The notes: generated by a model from the sequence alone, not told the origin. Positions 27,201 through 33,924 are shown, counted from the stretch's first letter. The stretch is DNA of 47,921 bases from Apostichopus parvimensis (GCA_000934455.1 KN882245.1:116421-164341); one strand, 5' to 3'. Numbers and translations are program-made.

Positions 27201-28222
27201 AACAATATTTCAGATGGTTATCACCTTTTATTGTTCATTTCCGTCTGCAAACCTCAATCATATACGATATAATCAAATGGTTCCAAAGTTTTAAGTTTCT
27301 ACATACATGTTATTCAGGCCTGTGGTCATGATAATTCTGAAGAAAACAGCAACACAACTTTGTAAACTTTTACCAAAAGGCATCTTTGTAGTTTACAAAT
27401 GTTGCATATATCGTAGTCCTTGAATACTGGCAGGGTTTATGTTTAAGACCAAGATATGAAAACCAAACTGAAATTGCCGGACTCATGAGTGCTCAGTAAC
27501 TAACACTGCTGAGTTATCTTTCCTACCTGTCCTTTTACAGGTGACAGAACGTGGATATCGACATACTGGCTGGAATTACAAATGTTCTGTATCTCTTGGT
27601 CCATTCTCTGAAACTCTTGCATATCTGAGGACATCTGTGATCCAGGTATCTCCCTTGCTTTAAAGGACCCCGGGGAGTCCACCTGTGAAGGAAAAGGGAG
27701 TAGGTTGTATTATGATATATACAAAAAATGTCAGTAGTCCAATGGTTTCTTAAATACCTTTATTGTATTAATATTGAGGTAGTCAGGCCCAGAAAAAAAT
27801 CTATTGCACCAATGGCTTTTGCAATAGGTTCTCCTCATTTTGCAAGAGACATGATGAGGTCTCTCTAAAGAAAGGGAGCCTACAAAGGTGGTAATGAATT
27901 TTGTTATACTGTTTGTGACCTATGAATGAATCAACGTTTCATATTTTCTATTTCTCTTTTAGTCTTTGAAGACATTGCAAGACAGGACACTGCACTACAG
28001 GTGCCTTTTTAAATTTATATTTGCAAAAATACTGTTTAATTTTACTCATACAAGTTTAATACCAGTGCCCACAAACTGTTAACAACCATATCCCTGACTC
28101 ATTTTCAATATTGGGTCATGCTATGAGGGGAGTACAAACAGAGCTATTAAATCCCTCTGCATATCCACCATCATTATTGATTCTAAGCCTACTTACAGTA
28201 CCTTTAAAACCTGTATGTCCAT
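122..28222 (-). CDS. TDRD12: TDRD12-like Tudor/DEAD-box helicase protein, 29 coding exons, 3' end beyond the window
   Basis: Reconstructed from exons with AG acceptors, GT donors and matching phases throughout, giving about 1195 residues without a stop. Domain order: Tudor 1 (about 60-145), exons 5-7 (146-210), Ser/Pro-rich linker (211-371), DEAD-box-like helicase (about 372-800, DDAD at 570-573), CCCH finger (833-852), Tudor 2 (about 878-1087), and a third Tudor beginning near 1117 and cut by the window edge. The order Tudor-helicase-CCCH-Tudor matches TDRD12 and the insect Yb proteins. Family knowledge: TDRD12 works in germline piRNA biogenesis with PIWI proteins, in cytoplasmic granules, and silences transposons. 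Exons 6-10 occur twice around an assembly gap, so genomic length here is probably inflated. I saw no promoter elements. The orthology call is strong; the C-terminus is unseen. Confidence 0.93.
551..720. repeat. 72-77-bp tandem duplication with internal atatcacatgc motif
   Basis: Two units beginning atgcaatgatacacatgc (551 and 623) and the start of a third at 700. Each is built of shorter atatcacatgc repeats. Short open frames here are a by-product of the repeat. Confidence 0.9.
1091..1207 (-). CDS. TDRD12: TDRD12 exon 28 (third Tudor, opening)
   Basis: Encodes LSLKPQYESLPIGKSRQVYL and then SAAGSPHQFSVQKVENSD. V-x-S-x-x-x-SP-x-x-F-x-VQ is the standard opening of an extended Tudor. Donor GTGAGT, phase 2. 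The intron upstream contains a 41-bp minisatellite. Confidence 0.88.
1650..2348. repeat. 41-bp minisatellite, about 17 units
   Basis: Unit includes acatgtaattcagggtatg and tgttcattggaggtaggttc. Units are very alike, with small changes (gggtatgtg or gggtatgcg, gtagg or gtggg). Lies in the intron between exons 27 and 28. Confidence 0.97.
2440..2528 (-). CDS. TDRD12: TDRD12 exon 27
   Basis: Encodes HLEKIKELCSGKIDLDTDEH and FERKKQEAK, a charged helix like the one ending vertebrate Tudor 2. Donor GTAAGT, phase 2. The intron to exon 26 contains a Penelope relic. Confidence 0.9.
2649..2725 (-). repeat. Decayed hammerhead-like motif, minus-strand copy
   Basis: Reads on the minus strand CTGGAGA, stem AGATCC/GGAT, AAAAATGTC. 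The layout resembles a hammerhead core (CTGANGA, stem II, GAAA) with core changes, so it should be inactive. About 90% identical by eye to 3713-3790. Confidence 0.55.
3713..3790 (+). repeat. Decayed hammerhead-like motif, plus-strand copy
   Basis: Reads ATGAAGA, stem agatcc-tgct-aggatc, AAAACGTC. Against the hammerhead core two key bases are changed (C3 to A, G12 to A). Followed by the same aggcccacttacttttacac tail as its partner. Confidence 0.55.
4251..4380 (-). CDS. TDRD12: TDRD12 exon 26
   Basis: Encodes LGNTLWLDPVVQRIKVPDLK, then THINRFNVRLELIEKDF. LGNTxWxDP is a TDRD12 signature. The GTGATT donor is weak; reading through it reaches a stop after five codons (VITNS), which would be a shorter alternative C-terminus, but exon 27 fits in phase. 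Confidence 0.88.
5025..5086 (-). CDS. TDRD12: TDRD12 exon 25
   Basis: Encodes ANLAIHNMIHGEELEGKIVM, in the staphylococcal-nuclease-like part of the extended Tudor. Phase 0 in, phase 2 out (AG/GTAAAT). Confidence 0.9.
5757..5829. repeat. 24-bp tandem duplication
   Basis: aaattctaacaatcaatgta occurs twice in succession. Intronic, no evident role. Confidence 0.8.
5937..5999 (-). CDS. TDRD12: TDRD12 exon 24
   Basis: 21 codons, AVEIICCGAMPPDKENQWTT plus Q, the strand after the Tudor core. Both ends in phase 0; donor GTAACA. Confidence 0.92.
6390..6479 (-). CDS. TDRD12: TDRD12 exon 23 (Tudor 2 core)
   Basis: 30 codons, VKFIDEGKRDTIPSYNLLAL and then PKAFKNIPYQ: the VxFIDxG Tudor core strand followed by the LP segment. 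FIDEG is also in vertebrate TDRD12. Confidence 0.95.
6867..7014 (-). CDS. TDRD12: TDRD12 exon 22 (Tudor 2)
   Basis: 49 codons plus 1 nt. Contains VTQPVFGKLYATRDNKKSIH, then an acidic stretch NDDDDGE before the next strand. Donor GTGAGG, phase 0. Confidence 0.9.
7389..7525 (-). CDS. TDRD12: TDRD12 exon 21 (start of Tudor 2)
   Basis: Encodes ILVMHVIDAISFFARIMRYQ. The xxFFARI strand is the usual opening of an extended Tudor domain. Donor GTAGGT, phase 2. Confidence 0.9.
8114..8216 (-). CDS. TDRD12: TDRD12 exon 20 (second half of CCCH zinc finger)
   Basis: Supplies QDASCAGRH, completing C-X8-C-X5-C-X3-H with exon 19, then PREDMPGVNPHYMTLPQRGQ. The donor (GTCAAT) is weak but needed to reach exon 21 in frame. 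Confidence 0.85.
8778..8840. repeat. 16-bp palindromic tandem repeat
   Basis: Four units of ggtactcataccatat (the first ggtacttataccatag). Each unit is partly self-complementary. In the intron between exons 19 and 20. Confidence 0.9.
8895..8959 (-). CDS. TDRD12: TDRD12 exon 19 (first half of CCCH zinc finger)
   Basis: Encodes REERHSTRPLCHFIKSFGFC, carrying the first two cysteines of the finger (residues 833 and 842). Leaves in phase 2 at GTGAGG. Confidence 0.92.
9105..9290. repeat. About 92-bp tandem duplication
   Basis: tgatacttcttgtgcaatac at 9121 recurs with changes at 9213, as do the flanking aagaaagaaaga and gcagactctctc stretches. Intronic. Confidence 0.85.
9324..9458 (-). CDS. TDRD12: TDRD12 exon 18 (end of helicase lobe 2)
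   Basis: 45 codons: SKTADCQVITLVTPDNNHHL and then MERSGQPMPDGVTLMKAIE, matching the closing strand and helix. The acceptor CATAG was chosen because the two nearby CAG sites break the frame. Donor GTAAGC. Confidence 0.92.
10132..10271 (-). CDS. TDRD12: TDRD12 exon 17 (motif V region, motif VI lost)
   Basis: Encodes VSDDCVEDLELQDASCIIHY and DLPSSKVKYGKRMACLKETF. The IIHYDLP strand is clear, but the HRxGRxGR arginine finger is replaced by KYGKRMACL. Phase 0 exit, donor GTAAGG. Confidence 0.93.
11121..11241 (-). CDS. TDRD12: TDRD12 exon 16 (helicase C)
   Basis: 40 codons plus 1 nt. Encodes ILKCSSCFTLLAAGEMLSHQ and then LEDLRYEWQTGHRSDSQPVL. Occupies the motif Va/b approach, with weak similarity outside TDRD12. 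Donor GTAAAG. Confidence 0.88.
11604..11732 (-). CDS. TDRD12: TDRD12 exon 15 (helicase C, motif IV)
   Basis: Encodes KAVLIHPSKRVNILLEKLTS and then GKVMVFTSTKETARDIRK, the motif IV strand of the C-terminal RecA lobe. The acceptor has a GAGCAG form, so one extra Gln is possible. Donor GTATTT is weak; phase 0. Confidence 0.9.
12251..12442 (-). CDS. TDRD12: TDRD12 exon 14 (end of RecA-like lobe 1)
   Basis: 64 codons, including LRQLMVFSNKWT in the position of motif III (normally SAT, not conserved here) and YLTDPLLIITDCLEMAVY, the strand leading to the second lobe. Donor GTTAGT, phase 0. Confidence 0.93.
12879..12923 (-). CDS. TDRD12: TDRD12 exon 13 (DEAD-box motif II as DDAD)
   Basis: 45 bp encoding VIDDADNVFEHHLEA. 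DDAD stands where DEAD-box proteins have DEAD, at residues 570-573. Donor GTAAGT, phase 0. Confidence 0.92.
13471..13572 (-). CDS. TDRD12: TDRD12 exon 12 (motif Ib region)
   Basis: Encodes IQLVNGAPIVIGTLPCILRL, where the TP of motif Ib (usually V/IxTP) reads GTLP. Phase 0 both ends. A second in-frame acceptor 6 bp downstream is possible. Confidence 0.88.
14093..14485. mobile_element. hAT-type MITE, 393 bp, with 8-bp target duplication
   Basis: Terminal inverted repeats CAGTGGCGGAGC and GCTCCGCCACTG, flanked on both sides by the perfect 8-bp duplication ttcaaggt (14085-14092 and 14486-14493). Eight-base duplications and CAG-type ends fit hAT. No coding capacity. It lies in the intron between exons 11 and 12. 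Confidence 0.92.
14623..14763 (-). CDS. TDRD12: TDRD12 exon 11 (helicase motif Ia region)
   Basis: Encodes PTTLVITSSWQKALSIYQQC, in the place of the PxxLxxxPT motif Ia strand; 47 codons, phase 0 both ends, donor GTAAGT, and an acceptor preceded by a long T tract. A MITE lies 137 bp downstream. Confidence 0.92.
15463..15648 (-). CDS. TDRD12: TDRD12 exon 10, copy A
   Basis: Same 62 codons as copy B. It joins exon 11 at 14763 in phase 0, so this copy is the one physically next to the single-copy helicase exons. Confidence 0.82.
16069..16225 (-). CDS. TDRD12: TDRD12 exon 9, copy A
   Basis: 157 bp. One silent GAA/GAG difference from copy B in the KEKT codons. Confidence 0.8.
16570..17053 (-). 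CDS. TDRD12: TDRD12 exon 8, copy A (linker)
   Basis: 484 bp with the same 160-residue linker protein as copy B. The intron just upstream contains a long G run (near 17170-17191) that is shorter in copy B, as alleles often differ. Confidence 0.8.
17690..17741 (-). CDS. TDRD12: TDRD12 exon 7, copy A
   Basis: Same encoded protein as copy B; the donor differs only just outside the exon (GTAAGT here, GTGAGT in B). Confidence 0.8.
18558..18643 (-). CDS. TDRD12: TDRD12 exon 6, copy A
   Basis: Same length, splice sites and protein as copy B at 23105-23190. Joined after exon 10B, it would hit a TGA after seven codons, so it cannot follow copy B in one reading frame. Confidence 0.8.
18765..18955. mobile_element. 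Possible small non-autonomous element (copy A; also at 23310-23515)
   Basis: Starts cagtagtagtggagccagg and ends with a C run and agatctgcgcctg, a loose inverted match of the CAGxGGCGGATCCAGG kind. Also contains a duplicated-looking ggggttctggggtcatcttg segment. Ends are too diverged to be certain. Confidence 0.35.
19436..19542. repeat. 50-bp minisatellite, truncated copy at the gap
   Basis: About two units of the same array as at 23988-25033, cut by the N gap. The array probably collapsed or stopped assembly here. Confidence 0.93.
19543..19592. other. Assembly gap, 50 Ns
   Basis: Run of N joining the minisatellite end of copy A to the far end of copy B. The round number suggests a placeholder rather than a measured gap. 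Confidence 0.98.
19999..20184 (-). CDS. TDRD12: TDRD12 exon 10, copy B (Q motif and degenerate motif I)
   Basis: Encodes KFGYPGVTLVQSACWPAISR followed by GRDIMAVSPKDQNIAFAYLV. The Q motif and GRDI are recognisable, but the Walker A GKT is absent. Donor GTTAGT is acceptable, phase 0. Confidence 0.88.
20605..20761 (-). CDS. TDRD12: TDRD12 exon 9, copy B (helicase entry)
   Basis: Encodes APILRKVLIHGERPPKLILD and ends SPFPEKLKH, matching the segment just before the helicase Q region. Enters with 1 nt, leaves in phase 0 (donor GTAAGA). Confidence 0.88.
21112..21595 (-). CDS. TDRD12: TDRD12 exon 8, copy B (low-complexity linker)
   Basis: Longest exon (484 bp, 160 full codons). Begins DIPEATVSCEEMPSAPSP and is rich in Ser, Pro, Glu and Thr, with no fold visible; probably a disordered linker between Tudor 1 and the helicase. 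Protein identical to copy A. Donor AG/GTAAGA, phase 2. Confidence 0.85.
22226..22277 (-). CDS. TDRD12: TDRD12 exon 7, copy B
   Basis: 52 bp encoding LNVNDILVEKMFAKRLN, close to the VNDxLVxK segment of TDRD12. Donor GTGAGT, phase 1. Confidence 0.85.
23105..23190 (-). CDS. TDRD12: TDRD12 exon 6, copy B
   Basis: Encodes KPLQCHVKHIDADQVKHVTL and then FAKHQGEL. Needs 2 nt from exon 5 and ends in phase 0 at GTAAGT. Differs from copy A at two third-codon positions that I found, both silent. Confidence 0.85.
23988..25033. repeat. 50-bp minisatellite, about 21 units
   Basis: Unit contains gatgaagggatgcacagacc then tgcccagtggtcatattaaa. Units differ by a few substitutions and by a CCCAGTGG/CCCAAATGG variant. 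Lies in the intron between exons 5 and 6. Confidence 0.97.
25376..25431 (-). CDS. TDRD12: TDRD12 exon 5 (short)
   Basis: 56 bp encoding PTVKYDTAAVEYFGKLIK, matching the W/YDxAAxxYF segment of TDRD12. It enters with 1 nt and leaves with 1 nt, bridging exon 4 (phase 2) to exon 6, which needs 2 nt. Donor GTAATA. Confidence 0.88.
26198..26314 (-). CDS. TDRD12: TDRD12 exon 4 (end of Tudor 1)
   Basis: Encodes REIPDHFRKIPPQVQEFTLH, the usual segment after a Tudor core (leucine/isoleucine-Pro, then a hydrophobic strand). Donor AG/GTAAGT, phase 2. Confidence 0.92.
26964..27106 (-). CDS. TDRD12: TDRD12 exon 3 (Tudor 1 core)
   Basis: Encodes MYLVKRKEGHESHWYRC and then CCYLVDRADTILVPHSQ, the WYR and LVDxxxxxxV signatures of a Tudor barrel. 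The acidic residue usual in LVDYG is kept, but the aromatic after it is Arg. Donor GTATGT, ends in phase 2. Confidence 0.92.
27527..27682 (-). CDS. TDRD12: TDRD12 exon 2 (leads into Tudor 1)
   Basis: 52 codons, phase 0 at both ends, CAG acceptor and CAG/GTAGGA donor. The end, VDIHVLSPVKGQ, is the approach to the first Tudor strand. Confidence 0.88.
28202..28222 (-). CDS. TDRD12: TDRD12 exon 1 (start codon, 7 residues)
   Basis: Encodes MDIQVLK and is followed by a GTACTG donor. It joins in phase 0 to exon 2, giving MDIQVLK-VDSPGSF, which resembles the start of vertebrate TDRD12. A stronger-looking GTAAGT donor 5 bp downstream would put exon 2 out of frame. An acceptor-like CAG at 28270-28272 suggests that 28223-28269 is 5' UTR of the same exon. 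Confidence 0.7.
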
Positions 28223-28269
28223 TTCTTCTGAAAACTGCAGTGTCTGGGATTGTAAATTCAAAAAGTCAT

Positions 28270-28500
28270 CTGTAAATTCAAAGATATATTATCAATGTCA
28301 TTAAATCCTTGTCAGAATCTTGCTAAATGATGACTCCGAGCACTACTGAAGATAAACACTACATAGATTATGTTCAGAGTAAGCCTAACTTAGGCTATAT
28401 TAGGCCAGTAACTGCAAGTTTTTGGCCCAAGTTGGTTTTCACCCTTAAAATATGTTCAGTTACTTAAATGAATAAAAGGGAAACCTTAGACAATAGAAAA
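28270..28500. other. Presumed TDRD12 5' flank
   Basis: Sequence just upstream of the exon 1 acceptor-like site. I see no convincing TATA box, initiator or first non-coding exon. Confidence 0.3.
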
Positions 28501-28560
28501 GAGCAACGAAACTGATAGCTAGAACAGGATTCGAACCAGTGACCTCTCAGCTATCCAGTC
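28500..28560 (-). repeat. tRNA-like B box segment (SINE fragment)
   Basis: Minus strand contains gaggtcactggttcgaatcc with a pol III B box GGTTCGAATCC (28527-28537), followed by tgttctagctatc. It is homologous to the plus-strand units at 28775-28954. No clear A box, so probably a truncated tRNA-derived SINE. Confidence 0.55.
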
Positions 28561-28774
28561 CTTAGTAGGTGGGAATCCCCATATGTATAGCCATTTCTTT
28601 GCAGGGGCTCCAGTTAGAAGCCACAATGCCTTGCATACCATGTTACCAGGGATCATGCCCCAGTTTTATTCAATGCAGACCAGAAAGCAGCAGGGAAGGG
28701 ATTTTATAAGAAATTCAGCTCTATAAATATAAGTAAATGAAAAATGGAAAATAGACTGATGGAAGGGAGCAAAG

Positions 28775-28954
28775 AAATTTAGAATGTTGGGCTTGAAACC
28801 CAGAGGTCACAGGTTCAAGTCCCGATCTAGCCATAAATTTAGAATGCTGTGTTTGAAACCCAGAGGTCACAGGTTCAAGTCCCGATCTAGCCATAAATTT
28901 AGAATGCTGTGCTTGAAACCCAGAGGTCACAGGTTCAAGTCCCGATCTAGCCAT
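28775..28954 (+). repeat. Three exact-length 60-bp units, each with a B box
   Basis: Units at 28775, 28835 and 28895, nearly identical. Each has GGTTCAAGTCC (28812, 28872, 28932) and ends cgatctagcca. Open frames on both strands here come from the period being a multiple of three. Confidence 0.9.
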
Positions 28955-28959
28955 ACATT

Positions 28960-30890
28960 TCTTTACTCTTTGCCATTGTAGTTTGTGCCAAGGCAGAAAC
29001 CACCTTTGTCTATAGCAGAAACTACAGTTTTCTGTAAGGTATGGAAGATCCTGAATGTCTGTTGGAACAAACATAAACTGAAGTGGAATATGAAATATCA
29101 ACAGCTTTTTTCCAGTAGTAGGCCTAGTACTAGTAGTAGCTTTCCCTCAGTCTTAGTTGAAGCTAAAGGCTGGTAGTAGTGGTGCTTCTTTAGCAAAGAA
29201 AGCAAATGATTTCTTTCTTTCACTTTTTAATTATGAAATGTTATCGTTTCATAGACATACTGTAGGCCTATAGGTATTCAATGCATGCATGTTATTTTTA
29301 ATTTTTGTTTTATGTGTGATTGTTAATGTGTTGTAAGATAGTCTAGACTAACTCTAAATATGCTATTATATGTAGTTTTAAAAATATTTCTTTGTGTGCT
29401 AAGGGTAGGCCTGTATTTAAAAACGGCCAAAACAATGTATCAAGCCAAGCAATTAATGTCAGACGCCCCCTATTTTTCTCACACTATTAAATACACCATC
29501 TGATGGTCTAAAGGCCTAACAGTTGAGTTTGTGAAGACACAGGTAACTACTCAGGCCCGTCGTAAACCCTCACTATTGTTAAGGCAACATGGTCGTAATT
29601 TGGAAGATGTCATAACAATGAACCTGCTGTTCTGCATTTTCACTGTAATTGATCCAGCTGCATCTGAGAATATTCCAGCAGACTGACTGTTGGTGACCAT
29701 GAACTGAGTGTTGTTACATTGTGTGTGTGTGTGTGGGGGGGGGGGGGGCTCAGACAGTGAAAGGTATTGTTTCACCTTAATCATAGTAAAATGACTAAGG
29801 AATGCTGTATAGGCCTAAATGTGAATTCTAATTTGGATGGGAGAACGACCAGGTAGTTGTTATACATACTACTTGGAATGACCTGTTATAATTGGTATCT
29901 GTCGGACATGTGGGAAATTTTTACACTCATTGAAGGTTTACCTCTGCACTGTAGGCAAACAAATTCATAAATTTTTTGCTCGGCCAAGTGCAAAGGCTGT
30001 GGTGCTGGTTTACATTTTTAGTTATTTTCACCAATGTAATGCATTATGGTAATTCAATATGACATATGTATGTGTGTCATATTCTTCACCTTGGAGGGAT
30101 ATATTTTGTTTGGACATGCCCTCTCCTCCCAAGATCACCAGTAACTTTGGTTTTGACAGAAGTGTGACACAGTAGCAGATGATTCAGATGGGAGTGGGGG
30201 GATTGGTGGAGAGATAGCAAGCCCATATTAGTTACAAAACAGAAAAATATAAGAAACCAAAAAGGGACAAAGATACAAAGAGAACTGACATGTGGTTCCA
30301 AATGTTTACTTTTTTAATGTCAAATTGAAGATTCAGGAGCCAAGGCTGGTATGCTTACCAACCACTCCCAGTAGGTTTAACTCACAGCAACCAGTCTGGC
30401 ACTAATAATTGGTGAAACCTTGCAATGGATCCATTGTGGGAGAGGGAATTGGGTTTAATGCCCCCTCCCAATCCTCTTATGTATTTGATTTTTGTGAACA
30501 GTTTACAATAATGTCGAGGCTGATATTACGGTGTGACTGAATTAATAACTTGCCATAAATTTATGGTAGCCATATGTTGAAAACAACATCCACAAATCAT
30601 GTTTTATTTCGGAGAAGTGATCTTATAATTGAGTGAACTTTTAAGAATGTATATGGCAAAACTAATGTGAGGCTTTGTGAGCGAATTCATCACTTCAGCC
30701 ATACAGAAAGTTACTCCCTTCTATTATTTATGATAATTTTATACAGTGGCCAAACACATTGTTTTACAAAAACATTGTATTTGATTAAGTCTAAGTTCAG
30801 AGTATTACTGTACATAGGTTGCCACTGGAGTATTCACTAAAACAGTGTCACAGCAGATACCTTAATTGTATACAAGAACACCCAACACTC
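28960..30890. other. Spacer without recognised genes
   Basis: AT-rich, with a (tg)n then G run at 29720-29748. Open frames are short and match no family that I know. Confidence 0.5.
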
Positions 30891-30901
30891 ATGGCTCCTA
30901 G

Positions 30902-31335
30902 AGTAACTACTGTTCATATCCTGTAGCACATGTTAGTAACACAAAGTAGTACTTACTGATGCACAGTTGTGGGCGAAGAGTTGCTGTACCAATCATTGAG
31001 TGCAAGTTCTTTAATACGCGATTGTAAAATGAAGTCGTATCTAGTCATTTTTTGCTATAAGTAGGTCTACGGATATACTCAAAAATGGCTTTTCTTTGTT
31101 CTCTTCATGACGAATTGGCGTTATTTAAAGAGAGGTGTGGCATGGAATCAAGAGGTACTGTACCTGCTTTATTTCAAACACATAGCTAGTACAGCAACTA
31201 CTCGTGCCATCTGTAACACATGTTACTACTGTTCACGTCCCACAACCATGCATCAGTAAGTACTGCTTTGTGTTCGTAACATGGTAACATGTGTTACAGG
31301 TGGCAGCAGTAGTTACCATACCAGCTACAGTATGA
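30902..31335. repeat. Nested inverted repeats (possible MITE pair)
   Basis: 30903-30974 is a diverged reverse complement of 31236-31319. Inside the second arm, 31190-31235 pairs with 31278-31319 around ctgtaacacatgttac. This allows hairpin-in-hairpin folding. Confidence 0.65.
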
Positions 31336-31657
31336 GTATCGGCTGACAATAATTGCTAAATAATATGAAAATGGTTGAAATAATTTGTCTAGTTTTACAT
31401 GCTAATTTATATTTGGGATTAGGGTTGCAAGAGCCCTTTCATGACATTCATTTAGAACTCGAGAACCAAGCAGCTCATATGGCAAAACGTTTGCTTCCTA
31501 CATTAAACAAATGTACATTTCCGGTCACTAATAATGGACCAAAAGCTTTGGATCTGGCAATGGTCCAAAGATATGACCTACTGGTACTGGGACACAAGTC
31601 ATGTATTTAATACCTACAGCCTACAGGTACACTATATTTAGTGCCCCGAGTTTGAGT

Positions 31658-31820
31658 CACCCCAAGATTAATGTATGTCGTCCAATTCATCATCATGGAC
31701 GTTAAATATGAATCTAAGAGACTGACTTCAGTTAGCTTGCGGCTTTGATAAGCCAATGATGGCTTCTTCTAGATCGTGCTTGCAGGAGGTTCTAAAATAC
31801 ATATATACATACATACATAG
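31658..31820 (+). repeat. Dispersed repeat, copy 1 (ends in catacatacatac)
   Basis: Matches 38073-38262: ccaagattaatgtatgtcgt, tcatggacgtta, agagactgacttc, gctttgataagccaatga, tgcttgcaggagg. Ends in a tetranucleotide tail as retroposons often do. Confidence 0.85.
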
Positions 31821-32018
31821 GTCCTTTATTTACTGGAAAGCGGGCAGAATTGGATGTTACAACCGTGTAGGCATCCCACTCTGTGCAGGTTGGTGCATAA
31901 GGGACATGTTTCCATCAGAGGTTTGTCACTACACAGGATTTAAAGTCGCAGAAACTATCGTCCCCCACTCACTTGCAAGTTGCTCGGCCTACTTAGTCTT
32001 AGTTATTAGTAGCATGGA

Positions 32019-32478
32019 CACTTCGAATTTCGGACACCTAAGCCTTAAAACACCCAAAAACTATATCTTCTGGTATAAATCACCTGAAAATATACTTGAT
32101 ATGGTTGGTGAAGTGTGTTATATTACGATACACGGCCAAACTTTCTTTCCTGCAAACTGTTTTCACGTTGTATTCCAAGAAGATTCTTGTGATTGTGGAA
32201 CTGGTATTTCTTTGCTAGAGTATTGCGAAATTCGGACACACAGTCCCACAGTGTGGTGCTGGTGATAAAATTGGTGGCGCAGTTGCTCTTTCAGTAATTA
32301 TAACAGACTTCATAGATCTCCGTCATTTTATTGACAAATATGTAAGTATTAACTTGCACACGGGTCATTTTGGAGAGAAAAAAACTGTAGCTTCGTACTT
32401 ATTGGTGAAATTTGGCTCTTCCTGTAGGTTGTCATGGTGAAATCGTGCATTTCTTAGGGGTGTCCGAAATTCGCAGTG
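32019..32478. mobile_element. TIR-like element, about 460 bp
   Basis: cacttcgaatttcggacacc (32019) is inverted at 32453-32478 (cttaggggtgtccgaaattc then gcagtg). Two more copies of CGAAATTCGGA/TCCGAATTTCG occur at 32225 and 32480. No target duplication was found. Confidence 0.5.
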
Positions 32479-32958
32479 TTCCGAATTTCGCAATACTGAC
32501 TATACCTTCCCCAAGTTACTGTAGAGAAGTTAATCAACTTAGCTGAATGGGAGGGTAGTCTATACTTGTATTCTTCCCGTTGTACTTAGATATTGACCGA
32601 AAGTTACCGTAACTGCTCCTCGGTTACTGTAGGCCTACGGTATAATACTTAATAGGCTAACCTTGGAAGTACTTAGTCCTAGGACCTAGGCTACATGGGA
32701 ATTGTTGGTCATCACGTTATGCCTGACTGTAGTGTTACTGTTAGTAATAGCATAGTACTAGGCCTAGCCTTAGGCCCCGGTTTCCAACAACAGATTTCGA
32801 CACCAGCCGACTTGAAAACTTATTCCTCGAACAAGTTATAATGTAGAACTTTCTTCCCAGTTAGAGTTGTTTTAGTACCTAGACTTTACCTAACTTTGAT
32901 CGGAGGTACAGGATTTCGAAAACCGTGGCTAGAAGGACAGTAACTACTAGCAATCTCT

Positions 32959-33876
32959 ATGGGCGGCCAATTGGGCAAAAAATACAACGATGAACGAATG
33001 ACCAAGAAAGAAAATTGAAAAAGGAGAAATATGCAAAATGAAACAAACATATGTAATACCAATTTAAAAATTGTGAAAGGCTACAGTTAAAAAGAGAAAT
33101 AAATATAAAAAGACAATCATGTAGCGAAACATATCAAACACATGCAACCGAAGGATAAACAAGGAGCAAAGGGAAGACAAAATTGACCCACTTGTCAGAA
33201 GAAAAAGTTCAATCACCACCATTAAAAAGATGTATTGTAAGCAAAAGAACATTCGCACGAAATCAAAACGAACGCTCACACGCGAAACGAACAAGTGCTC
33301 AGAACAAAAAGAACAAGCGCCACATAAAAACGAACATATAACCTAATCAAAAGGACATCCGCACGAAATCAAAACGAACGTTCACGTGAAACGAACGAAC
33401 GCCTATGAACTAAAAAATACAGATGCCGCTATTTTAATTGTCCTTGACCGTGTTTTATTACGAAATGTAGTGACGACATCTTGTAGGCACGATCGACACT
33501 TCTGTCCAACCACGCTGCACCGTGCTTCACAAGGTCAGTGAACTGTGTGGGCTAATCGTCGTGTTGTCATTGTGCCGACAAGGGAATTTTTAACCTGGGC
33601 AGATACTGACGAGGCTGCTCTTTTTGATTCTGTCCCAATAATCGTTTTGATTCTGTCCTAATGTTCGTTTTGATTATATCCCAATGTTCATTTTGATTCT
33701 GTCCCAATGTTCGTGTTTATTTATGGGGAAAACATTCAATCGTGGGGGCGAACATTCATTTTGTTCGGGCAGTCATGTCGTTTATCTACATTCTTATTAT
33801 TGTTCCTTTTCATCTTTGTTCTTGTCTGTTTGTCTCTTGTTTCATCGTTGTATTTTTTGCTCAAATGGCCGCCCAT
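32959..33876. mobile_element. 918-bp inverted-repeat DNA element
   Basis: Ends atgggcggccaattgggcaa and, inverted, atgggcggccatttgagcaa, both running on into aaaatacaacgatgaa. Flanks caatctct (32951-32958) and aaatctct (33877-33884) match at 7 of 8 bases, like an old 8-bp target duplication. Interior holds many cgaacg/aaacgaac motifs on one side and gttcgttttgattctgtccc-type motifs on the other, so the arms may fold on each other. No transposase. Confidence 0.82.
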
Positions 33877-33899
33877 AAATCTCTTACTGTTAGTGTTAC

Positions 33900-33924
33900 T
33901 TAGAGACCCTATAGTAGGGTCTCT
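33900..33924. repeat. Perfect 11-bp hairpin
   Basis: tagagaccctatagtagggt followed by ctcta: 11-bp arms with a 3-nt loop, 24 bp outside the 918-bp element. Function unknown. Confidence 0.85.

Noticed and set aside
28197..28201. GTAAGT donor for TDRD12 exon 1
   Set aside because: Stronger consensus, but it puts exon 2 out of frame and reaches a stop; the GTACTG donor 5 bp earlier gives the conserved join.
28775..28954. tRNA genes
   Set aside because: B box and a 3' cca-like end are present, but there is no A box or cloverleaf in 60 bp.
28721..29101. 126-residue frame with three repeats of LEPVTSGFQ
   Set aside because: Produced by the 60-bp non-coding tandem repeat, whose period is a multiple of three; open on both strands.
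31756..32265. 169-residue open frame on the plus strand
   Set aside because: It starts inside a dispersed repeat, runs into a TIR-like element, shows no domain, and its residues look like translated repeat DNA.
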